Source of the DNA: Owenia fusiformis
Lineage: Eukaryota; Annelida; Polychaeta; Sabellida; Oweniidae
Assembly (NCBI GenBank): GCA_903813345.2
Contig: CAIIXF020000005.1
Location: 36,027,375 to 36,091,374 of the forward strand
DNA: 64,000 nucleotides
Reading direction: 5' to 3'
Shown here: piece by piece, positions 30,001 through 42,000 of the stretch
Position numbering within the stretch: position 1 is the stretch's first letter
Layout of the letters: the number at the start of each line of letters is the position of its first letter
Notes under the pieces: model-generated
What the model saw: only the letters and a program-made list of their open reading frames with translations
Told to the model about the DNA's origin: nothing
Database searches by the model: none
Made by a program: the position numbers and the translations under genes

Positions 30001-33000
30001 ACCTCTCAACCCCTGAAAATCGTTGATGGTCCTGTCTGCATTCAAGTCTCAGATAACCTCCCCCTCCCTACCAAAACCTGTTAGAGTCAAGAAACAGAGT
30101 TTTTGGGTTTACAGCCCATAATATTAATTCTTTAAATATTAAAGTCATTGAATTAATGTATATTTCTATTCCAGAGGGTAATCTAACATGGAAGGTTGCG
30201 GAGACTACAGGTGCTATAGTGAAAGGGGGATACGGACATTCAAGTGTGTACGATTCTGAATCCAAGCTTATATATATTCATGGAGGCTACCATTCACATT
30301 CTGCGACTAAATATGTATTAGCTGATGACCTGTATGCTTACGATCCTGCAAAGAGAACATGGTGAGTCATATAGTGCTTGATATTAAAAAGTTGTTTTTG
30401 TATTTTTTTTAGCTTTAGTGGGAAGCAATAAGATCTTGTATTTCTAATACCTTATTACTTCATGTAATTTTTGGGGGAGGGGTAGGTTATGGGTAGGCTA
30501 TTCTAACGGATTCTAGAGTTTGTGGATTCTTGCAATTTTGAGTTAACCATCTGTTTATTTCATTGATACATTTATTTGCTCTATTTTACATTGAAACACT
30601 TAAGAGCTTCGTGATATTTAGTATCTAGCAAATGAAAAATAGTATTATTATTTTTTTTCTGTAGTGATAATCAGCATGTGATTGGTCAGTCTTGTACCAT
30701 GTGACTAAAAATAAATCCATAAACAGATAGCTCTTGTTTTAGTCTTTGTTTTTCAGTGAATATACTTTAATTCCAGGACATTTCTACGAAGCAGTGATCG
30801 TTTCCGCTACCTCCACTCAGCGTCTATTATAGATGGCGTAATGCTTATATATGGCGGGAATACACATAACGACACGTCTGCCAGTTCTGGTGCTAAATGT
30901 TACAGCAATGAATTCCTGGCTTACAATATAAGTAAGTTATTTTCAATAACTAGAGAACATTTTTAAGAATAAAAATGTAATGTTAACTTCTTAACTACCT
31001 AGAGTGACAAGATTTCTTGTCACCTAAGAATTGACCTTGAAACCTCGAGTGACAAGATAATCTGTGACAAAATTTTTCACTAAACTTGCTCTAATTTGAA
31101 CAATGTTCATCCAGTTTACAATAAAAATATTTTAAAATGTCTAAAAATGATCTCTCCGGACTAAATTTACTAAATTGAGCACCACCTATTGTATATGTAT
31201 GTATTAGAATGTCAAAAGCTGGCAAATAGAAAACTTCTGTGGTTCTAAACAGATTTTAAAGCCTGGGATTCAATTGTGTAGATTAAGATTTTATTCTATG
31301 ATCATTTCTTTTTAGAATGTGGAAGTTGGTACAGTTTAGAGGGACCAAAACTTGTGGATGACATCTCTAGATTCGGACACACATCCAACGTACATGAAGG
31401 GTAAGCACATTGAAAGAATATCTTTCTGATAAAAATTGTATATATATTTACAATGTTCTATGCCATATTGTATGGTTAAATTGGTACATTATTATGTGAC
31501 AATACTATGCGTTAAATGTGCCTAATGTTTACCATATTTCAGATTGTACAATATGACATATTTTACAATGCTATTATGCAATATTCCATATGATACCATA
31601 TTGTTACATATATATTTTCATACAGAGCGATGTATATATTCGGTGGATTTAATGGACTAATGGAGAACAGCATGTACAAGTTCCTTCCTGGCATGTGCAG
31701 CAAATACACCCGCAAGCTGACATGTCTGAACGCAATGGAGGGTAAGAAGTGTGTCTATGTCGAAGGTATCGGCTGTAAAGATAAGTCTGATGTGACAACA
31801 TTGCTGAATGATAAGGTCATATCAACGTTGGATCAGGCGATAACACATGATGAAGCTACATGTCCCACTCCTGAACCAGGTATAGTGTTTAATATTACTA
31901 AGTATTCATTGTGTTCTGAATTTTTGAGACCGGTGGTCAGCATTCATTGGTTGATTTGCAATGTCTGTATTTGTTAACACCATTTTCAATAACTTACCAG
32001 GTGTTAACATCTTGTCATGTTAACACTTTGCTGTTATTACTATTTATTTTATTATTTCGTATGATTACAAAGTAACATGCTTGGTAGCTGATCTTTTACA
32101 TAGGCTTGCTCAGTATGTGATGTCATTATTTGAACCACAATGGTTCAAGTTAAAAAGCCAGATTTTCACCTTGCATTGGCAACCTTACAATACAATCTGC
32201 ATTATCATACATAACATTTAAAAAATATATATTCAAATGATTTCTTTATATTTATTTATAGATGAATCACAAAGACACTGTAATCGCTATGACACATGTC
32301 CATCGTGTCTCTTGAATCCGTATGAGTGTACCTGGTGTGATGGGAAATGTACAGCCAGTAAATGTGACAATCCACAAATGCCCATGTTACAGGTAAGACG
32401 TAACCTGAGGAATAGAACACCTCTTTCTGTAAGGAAAAAACACCTGTTGTATGTGTAAGGAACCAAATCCCATTGACTCTTTGATATAAAACCCTTTCAC
32501 TAAGGAATACCTGTCTAGAAGAAACAATATTGGCTAGTACAGATTAATACACAGATTTCATCATGTAATTGAAGTCCTATTTAGTCATGCAAAATACCAG
32601 TGCATTTTGAAGCTATGTCTTAGACTGTGTATAGAAAATATATGCTTAAAGTTTCACTCAACTAAACATATTTCCTTTGTTCCCTAAGTTGAATAATGAA
32701 AACAAAAAAGAAATGCAAAAATACCTGAATAGGATATATTTATGTAATGGAGATATGTGTGATAAGAGGGATTCTCATTATAAAACACCTTGTAAGTTTA
32801 ACATTCTCTATTACAGTCAGTACGTAGTGTGGATCAGTGTCCAGCCAAGGACAGCTCTAAGTGTTATACCTTACATAACTGTCATGCGTGTAGTTCGGAC
32901 AGCAACTGTACATGGATTGGCCACGAGAAGATATGTCAGTATTCAGGACCAGAGGCGACACAGTCTAACCTAAGTATGTATATTTAGGTGCTATCATAGG

Positions 33001-36000
33001 GGATATTGTCCCTGGGTTATTTCATTTAGAAATGCGGGGAGGGGTTGTACCGAATATTTCAAAAAGTAAATCGGAGGGGGAAATATTGAAAGTAAGGCCA
33101 GTTGAGTTGACTTTGCAGTTAGCACATAAAGTATTTATACAGATTATTCCCTTGATTATAATTTATTGAAGTATGCTATTTTGCTAGTGTGCTATTACAG
33201 ACTTCTTGTCACTCACTATACATTACTTTTTTTGGAGATGTTCATTCAAAATGACATAATAGATGTTAAATCTCTTTATTCACTTCAGAATCCATCACTT
33301 GCAGTGGTATTGTTTCAATTGCATCATCTGTGACAGGGTCTGTTTCACCATTTACTACAAATTCAGAGTCCACAGCTTGGAAGGGATCATTTTCCCTTGT
33401 ATTATTACATCTGTTTTTAAAACAATCATGATCCTGTTCTAGCATCTTTGATTCATCTAGCTGTGTGTAATGAGATGTATAGGTGGAAGCTTCAGAAGCT
33501 CTTCTGGATGAACAACTTTGGGAGTACATAGAAAACTCCCCTGAAATTGTCCTAGATCTCGCTTGTCTCTTTCTGAACCTTTTTCTTAGTACATATACCA
33601 ATATTAAAGTTAATAATCCCAAGAACATTGCTGTTGTTAGTATCATGGCAAGTGTTTTAAAATCCAGGTTTTGTGATTTGATTGGCCCAGTTTGGTCAGT
33701 GACAGAACTGTTAGTATCATGTGTGGTAGCTTCATATTCAATATTTGTTGATGTATCAGTTAATTGACTTGTTGATGTTGTCGCTATGTTAGCTGTTACC
33801 TGTATATTTTCTAAAGGAAATTCATCAAGTCCTATCTTAGACAAGCTGTATTTGGCTGACAATCTTACTTTAGTTGTTGACATGTCATAGTAATAAAACC
33901 TTTTGCAACTATGCATTATTCTGCATGTTCTATTTTCTTCAAAGTATTCTAAACCATCGGCATTCTCAGCACATGCAATTGTTAAACAGGAATGGAGATC
34001 ATTCGTTGCCATATTTGTCACATTGGAACAATGTTCCTCATTGAAAATATAAGTATTGGAAGCTTTCCGTATAAAGTATGAGTTTCCACATTTTGGTGTT
34101 GAAGGATGGGGTAAAGCGTAGGCAGATGTGACATGTCTATGCTCAATCTTACTCTCCTGCCATCTATAATCCCAGTCGGTTCCTGCTTCATTGGACTCAC
34201 ATTTGTACATAGTGCAAGAATGCTTATAAAGGTTATAGAGTACCACATTGCTAGTATTAGTTATACATGCTGACATGAGGCATTCTTCAAAATTATTATG
34301 TTGCCAAAATATTCCAATTTCTATACAGGCAGAAGTGAACTCAAAGTCATACCTCACTTCAAGGTATTTAACTTTGTAACAGTCATCTGAAATTGAAAAA
34401 AATCAATTTATATTTCATGCTTTTTGAAGTGGTCTAGTATGCTTTTGTATTTTCAAATATACATGTGCGACATATATTCAAATATATAGAAAATGACGGA
34501 CATTTTGAATATCTTGAAGTTAAGAATTTTTTAAAAGTTAATGTTAAATTACCTATGTCCTTCAATGCAGTGTACTGGTTGAAGTATACAAATGCAACAA
34601 ATGTAATCCTTGAAATACAGGAATGCATTCTCATAAAATTTTCTCTCTTATGTCAAAACAGTTGAATATGAATGTACAAAACAATTGTTGTTGTGCCTTG
34701 TTTGTTTTTATTACGTTCTTTTTGATGTCATTTTCATTGATTTGTTATTATCATAAGAGACACTTAAGATTTTTTTCTATTGTCTTTGTACATATTTATA
34801 TAGTTAATCATTGATAGCTTCTTATCAGTGAAGATTTATTAAGTTTATTTTTAAAGGGCAAAGAAATTTCATTTTAGTTCTATATATACCAGTTTGTGCA
34901 ATAAGTTCACGGAAAAATGCTCTCATATTCAAAGGCTTTAATTTATTTTCATGAAATTTTCACAAAGTATTCAAAGAATATATGGCTTTTGATTTATAAA
35001 ATTTCAGCATCTGTTATTTAATTGGTCAAAAATTAAGGTTACCATGGTAACTTGACTTTTTACATCATACTGTTCCTTAGAAAACAGCAGAAAAGTAGGC
35101 TGATTAAATCACTTCATTTCCTCTTGAGGTGTTTCTAAGTACTCTTTCTTGTGTCTAATGCAGTCGCTGGTGTTCAACTCATTGGTGATACTGTGCTCTG
35201 ATGCCTTTATAATATAGAAACTTGTTCAAAAGGCTATCCGGACTGCAGTTGAAAGTTCAAACTCCCGTGCAGTGATATATCACTGCGGCGGGCAGGTATC
35301 TCACTGTAAGCATGTTAACGTCGTAATAAACAACTGACGTGATTGGTTCTAGTCCCATGCTCAGGTCGCGTGATTGTAAAATTTAGACAATTTCATTGGT
35401 TGAATTGCGCGTATTAACTTATAAACAACATGTGCGGTAAACTATTATCAACACAACTTTAACTCAGAATTCCTTCCGCAGTGATTTCTTCTCATATTTC
35501 AATAATTTTGAGATATTTTGACAAAATAATGATTGGGGAACATTCATGAATACATATTTTATAAGTTGTGTGAAAATTGACCACATATACGATTAAAAGG
35601 GGAAGTATTTTCACCAAATTTTGGGGATTTTCTTCATCTGCCCGCGGCAGTGTCAATAGAGAGACACTGCATGGGAGTTTGTTGAAACTTCTTTTAAGCA
35701 AATCAAGGATTCCCTCATCATAGCATCTTTACCATACACTCCAAATCTGATACATCGTTTCATGTTTGGTCTGCTCTCTAGGACACAGTTGTTCTACATA
35801 ACCTTTGTTTTAAATGGGTATGCATGTGTAATAAAGTTCATAAATCTAAATCTAACCATTTATTAATAAGGTAAAAATATAGTAGGGAAATAAGCCTTCA
35901 TTTGTAAGCATAACTTCATTTCTGTAATATAGCCATTATATATATATATAGCCATTATTTTTGACCAATCATATAAAATATGCTGATATTTTACAAATCA

Positions 36001-39000
36001 ATAACTAGATATTTTTGGGATATTATTTGAAAATATCATGAAAAAATATTAAAAAAACATGTCCTCTGTTGAACAAAATGGCAATTTTTTGTTAAAATTC
36101 ATTTATGGCTATAACTATAAATGTAATAAATGTTTATTCTGTTACAGAAAGCATCTCCAATCCACTTAAATGTCCGGCAGCTTGTTATACACATGGCAGT
36201 TGCGAGAACTGCACTAAGACAGGCTGCATGTGGTGCAGCAATCAGCGGAGATGTGTTGAGTCAAACTCTTATGTGGCCTCATTCCCATATGGTCAGTGTA
36301 TGGAGTGGACAACACACCCTGAAAAATGCCCAGGTAAAAGAACATCTTTATTTTGATTCTTTCTGATATTATACACTTCGACTGTATTTTGTGAATATTT
36401 GGTCTTTCTTAATTATTTCTACTGGCATCATAGAGTTTATTATCCCACCGAACGAAGTTCGAGGGGGATATAGAAAAGCCGTCCGTCCGTTCGTCCGTCC
36501 GTTCGTCCGTCCGTCCGTTCGTCCGTCCGTCCGTTCGTGTGTCCGGGCAATAACTCAAATACCGGTTGACGGATTTCATTCAAATTTTATAGGCTTATGC
36601 CTTATGGGTGTAGGACCTCTGCTCGAGAAGGAATTTTCAATATGGCTGCTTAATTCAAAATGGCGGCCATTTTTCGGAAAAAATACAATCTTTAATAACT
36701 CAAATATTAGTGGATGGATTCGGTTTAAATTTTATATGCTGTTGCCTTGGTACAAAGGAGCCTTGCTCAAGAAGACATTTTCAAGATGGCCACCAAATTT
36801 CAAAATGGCGGCCATTTTTCGTAAAAAAATGTTATCTTTGATAACTCAAAGACCATTGAATGGATTTGGTTCAAATTTTAGATGCTGATGCCTAGGGACA
36901 TAGAAGCTCTGCTTGAGAAAGGATTTTCAAGATGGCAGCTAAATTTCAAAATGGCGGCCATTTTTCGTAAAAAAAAACGTTATCTTTGATAACTCAAATA
37001 CCATTGAATGGATCTGGTTTAAATTTTAGATGCTAATGCCTAGGGACATAGGAGCTCTGCTCAAGAAGGGATTTTCAAGGTGGTAACTAAATTTCAAAAT
37101 GGCCGCCATTTTTCATAAAAGAACGTAACCTTTGATAACTCAAATACCAGTTGACGGATTTGGTTCAAATTCTATATGCTGATGCCTAGAGACAAAGAAG
37201 TTCTGCTCAAAAATGAATTTTCAAGATGGCCACTGAATTTCAAAATGGCCGCCATTTTTCGTAAAAAAAACGTAATTAATGATAACTCAAATACTAGTGG
37301 ATGGATTTGGTTCCAATTTTATTATATGCTGATGTTTAGGGAAAAAGGAGATCTGCTTCAGAAGAAATTTCAAAGGCGATAGCTGAATTTCGAAATGGCT
37401 GCCATTTTTCATTAAAAAAGTAATCTTTGATAACCCAGATACCATTGGACGGACATTCTCTGCTAAAGAAGAAATCTAAAGATGACAGCTGAATTTCAAA
37501 ATGGCAACCATGTTTCATTAAGACATAATCTTTGATAATTCAAATACCAGTGGATGAATTTGGGTCAATTTTTTTATCAAAACATGTTTTGTTCGGTGGG
37601 ATTTGCTACTCCGTGGAGTTGCTGTTTTTCTAGTTGAAAGTTAAAATACGACTTGTATTGATCATCACATCAAAAGCAATTTTATTTGCATACCTGTTTA
37701 CCTTGAAGGAAGATTCAGTTGAGAGTTGTCTTGATATTGATATTGAATTATTGAGATTTGTTAACATGTAATTGAATTCTAATTCATAACCACTACAAGT
37801 TGGCTAATTATTGACCATTCCCTCCCCCATTTACTAATTTTCTGCTTTATTTATATAGCCACACGGTGCACTGATCTGAAGACATGTTCAGACTGCCAGA
37901 ACAACCCCAGATGTGGATGGTGTGATGATGGGACAAACACAGGGCTGGGATCCTGTATGGAGGGTGGCGACACTGGGCCTGTATGGAGCAATAACACACA
38001 TGTGGAAGAGGATCGGGATAAATGTCCTGCACCTAGATGGTTCTTCACTGAATGCCCTGGTGAGCAAATTCTAAGCAAGAATCTCAGATACACAGCATTA
38101 AAAATGAATCTTTATGTCGTTAATGTATTACTTCTCCCAATATAAATGTAGATGCTTCTTAGACTTCCGCTGCTAGAATTAAGATGATTTATTCTTGAAG
38201 AAATCCAATACTGCATATTAGACTAGTGTACATGTTATGGGTCATTCTTATACAAGCAGTGGCCTTCCAAGAATGAACCATCCTATAATTTTTTCAGATT
38301 GTAATTGTTGATGTTTCTCAATAGTGATATTGATTCTTACAATATAAAGATGCATTCCCTAAGCTAAATCTTGCGTATAACTTCCAGTGTGTCAGTGTAA
38401 TGGACACAGTACATGTATCCCTGGTACAGACACATGCCAGGCCTGTGGGAACAACACTGAGGGAGACCAGTGTCAACATTGCGTGGATGGTTACTATGGC
38501 AACCCCAGGTATGGGGGCAATTGCACGGAATGTATGTGTAACGACCAGGCTGACACTTGTGATAGGGAGTCTGGGAAATGTTACTGCTTTACTAGGGGCG
38601 TCATAGGAGATCAGTGTGATAGGTATGTAGCAGAAATCTGTTCAATGTTAAGGAAAACGTTTAATTGAAGGTTTATCCTGTGTGTGCACATTTAGTGCTC
38701 ATAAATGAATTAAAAAGTACAGCTTATAGTTCTAAATGTTGAATATTCATGATTCAAAGAATATATCTTTAGAAATGGACTAAGGATTGTTTTATGTGCA
38801 GACTAAATTTTCTATGATCTGAATATTTTACAAATTATCATTTTCAGATGTGATGAGTCTAATCGTTACTATGGCAACCCTCGTGGAGGCGGCACATGTT
38901 ATTGTAAGTACATGTACAATAAATGTTATCTCACATTCATGCTTAAAATTATCTCAGAGTTTATCGTCATAGAAGACTGAGATTAGGTCGTCACTGCAAT

Positions 39001-42000
39001 AAACAAGGCATCTTTCATATGGCCGTGATGTTATCTAATTTGTACATTGTCACAGTTTCCTGGATCAGAATTTGTGAATTATCAATATTTTGTGTTTGTT
39101 TAAAGTTGATTCATTCAACTTTGAATTTGCCATTGTTTGAACTAGATTTGGATATGATAGAGGAATATAAAAAACATTGTTTATAAATAAAGTGTGATGT
39201 TATGTTTATTGAGATACTTTTTATAATTAAGTAAACTGTCTCTTTTATTTGTTATCTAGTTTTGCATTTTTGTGCTCAAAAGAACTCAAGATCTTATTGA
39301 GGTCCAATTTTGTTTTAGAAGATTAATTATGACTTTTGCAGATCTAGATCTAATTTTCTTTCAACTGCTTAAACATTCAAAGTCTCCTAGTTGCAGTATT
39401 TTGGGTGGTTACACTTTTTGCGTCTAACTTTGTCTCATTACTGTAAATATTTTGAAACAATATGATTACAATTTCATCTCGCTGAAAATTCTGTCAAAAT
39501 TTGGGTATATGCTGTGCTAGGAGCTTCTGGATTGGAGCATTGGAAGTAAATGTAAAATCTATATGCATCTTCTTCAGAACTTAAATTTAACGTGTTCTTT
39601 TCTTGTTACAGACAATCTTACAACAGATTTTCAGTTCACATTCAGTCTGTCTAAGCGTGACGACAAATACTATCAACAAATCAATTTTGTCAATATTCCC
39701 AAAAGGGTAAGGAATGATGACGTCATGACGCATGCTGAATTTGGATCCTTTTGATTGGTTGTGGAAATTGTTTTTGCCCATTTTAACTTTCTCATGAAAA
39801 AATCATTGTTTTGCATTTTCAAATAAAAGAAATTTTGAACAAGCTTAAATTTCATGTAAAAAGATTGAAATGATTATTTCATGCCAAAGTTAGAATTGGG
39901 CTATATACATAGTACTATGTTATAAAGCTTAAAGCATCATGTTGAATTGTTATTCTCCAAGAGGCAATAATTTGGCCATTTCATTCTCAAGTTCGACAAA
40001 ATAATTGTATTTATACATTGGAAATAGATATCTCTTTAGTTCAATAGATGTCAAATGACCTTGATAGTTGAAATGAATGATATCACTGTGGTCTAATTTT
40101 GTTTTGGATGACGTTGACCAATATTAAATACGAGAACATTGTAATATAAGCCCTTTTAGATAAAACACGAGATGTGGCCAAATTATTATCGTCTGATTTT
40201 TTCGTTTTTTCAGATGGTTTGATTTTGTTATGTTAGGTTATATTTAGTACATTTTATTTGATGGTATTTGTTACTTTGATTTCAGGTGTTTAGGTTTGAT
40301 TGACTTTGTGAATAGCGATTATAGCTGATTGTAATATATGTCCCTGGACTTGTGTGATATTGTATTATTATATTGTTGCATTTTCTGTGCATTTGTGAAT
40401 GCAATCTGTTACAAAACATTTCTCAAGTAATACCTTTATTCCAACCTCTATACTTTTAGATCAGTTGAATACCAATTACATGTTTACATTCAATCTGTCT
40501 AAGAAAGAAGATAAACATGTAGAAGTCATAAACTTTTTGAACACTCCAAGATTAGTAAGTCGCATGAAGTATTTTAGTTTTGATTTAAATAACAATACTA
40601 GAAGTTGCATCTTTAACTTTAGTCTGTAAAAAAAACACAGAAATCATTCCAGTTGTATGGTTTCGCATTTGTGGTTTTATAACCATGTATTGTAGTCTAA
40701 ACCGTAGTTTGAAATTCCTGGAAGCTGTCATGAATTGATGCTTATATATTTCTGCCAATATCTATTACCATGGCAACAAAATATCATTTTCATTTGAAAT
40801 AGGTCAAGAAAAAATAGTGTATTGTCAACTTATATAGACATTTCTTCCATACTGTAACTTAAGAATGCATAGTCACATTGACTTGAAATGTTACCATGGC
40901 AACAAATAAGTGAACTTTTAACATTTTTAACCATTTGCAATTATACTTTACCATGTGGTGAAATTGTTTCATGTTATAATTTATTATGTCACCACCAAAA
41001 GTGGTGACATATTGTTATGGTCTCCGTTTTTTTGCGACGGCGGTTGGCGTCCGGCGTCCGGCGGTTGGTGGTTGGCGTCCGGCGGTTGGCGTCTGTAACA
41101 ATTTCTTACAACTTCCTATAACTTAACAAATACTGTTTAGACTGACTTCAATTTTTTTCTAAATTATCTACATGTTCTCAGAAGTTCAAATCTGACTTTA
41201 GATTTGACATTTGACCTTCAATGACCTTCTCAAGGTCAAAAAGGTCTTTTTTCAACTTGCTTCACATTGACTAAATTTTTTTTCAAAATCATCTACATGT
41301 TCTCAGAAATTCAAATCTGACTTTAGATTTGACATTTGACCTTCAAATCTGACTTTAGATTTGACATTTGACCTTCAATGACCTTCTCAAGGTCAAAAAA
41401 GGTCAAAAAGGTCTGTTTTCAACTTGCTTCAAATTGACTAAATTTTTTTTTCAAAATCATCTACGTGTTCTCAGAAATTCAAATCTGACTTTAGATTTGA
41501 CTTTAGATTTGACATTTGACCTTCAATGACCTTCTCAAAGTCAAAACAGGTCAAAAAGGTCTGTTTTCAACTTGCTTCAAATTGACTAAATTTTTTTTTC
41601 AAAATCATCTACGTGTTCTCAGAAATTCAAATCTGACTTTAGATTTGACATTTGACCTTCAATGACCTTCTCAAAGTCAAAAAAGGTCAAAAAGGTCTTT
41701 TTTCAACTTGCTTCAAATTGACTAAATTTTTTTTTCAAAATCTTCTACATGTTCTCAGAAATTCAAATCTGACTTTAGATTTGACATTTGACCTTCAATG
41801 ACCTTCTCAAGGTCAAAAAAGGTCAAAAAGGTCTGTTTTCAACTTGCTTCAAATTGACTAAAATTTTTTTTAAAAATCATCTACGTGTTCTCAGAAATTC
41901 AAATCTGACTTTAGATTTGACTCAAGATTTGACATTTGACCTTCAATGACCTTCTCAAAGTCAAAAAAGGTCAAAAAGGTCTTTTTTCAACTTGCTTCAA

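Larger units (their letters stand above)
32974..36147. other. Attractin intron hosting an antisense gene and a MITE-like element
   Basis: A 3.2-kb intron at the position where vertebrate attractin encodes its C-type lectin domain. On the + strand I see no lectin-like exon (no WxGL, EPS/EPN or WND motifs in an open frame). The minus strand carries a two-exon gene (34634-33266). An inverted-repeat element lies at about 35251-35690. Confidence 0.75.

Noticed and set aside
33483-33767. A 94-residue + strand frame inside the PSI3-PSI4 intron as a possible lectin exon
   Set aside because: It is the complement of the nested minus-strand gene; it lacks lectin cysteines, WxGL or carbohydrate-binding motifs.
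36391-36888. A 165-residue frame with VRPFVRPSVRP
   Set aside because: Translation of a TCCG microsatellite and the internal array of a non-autonomous element.
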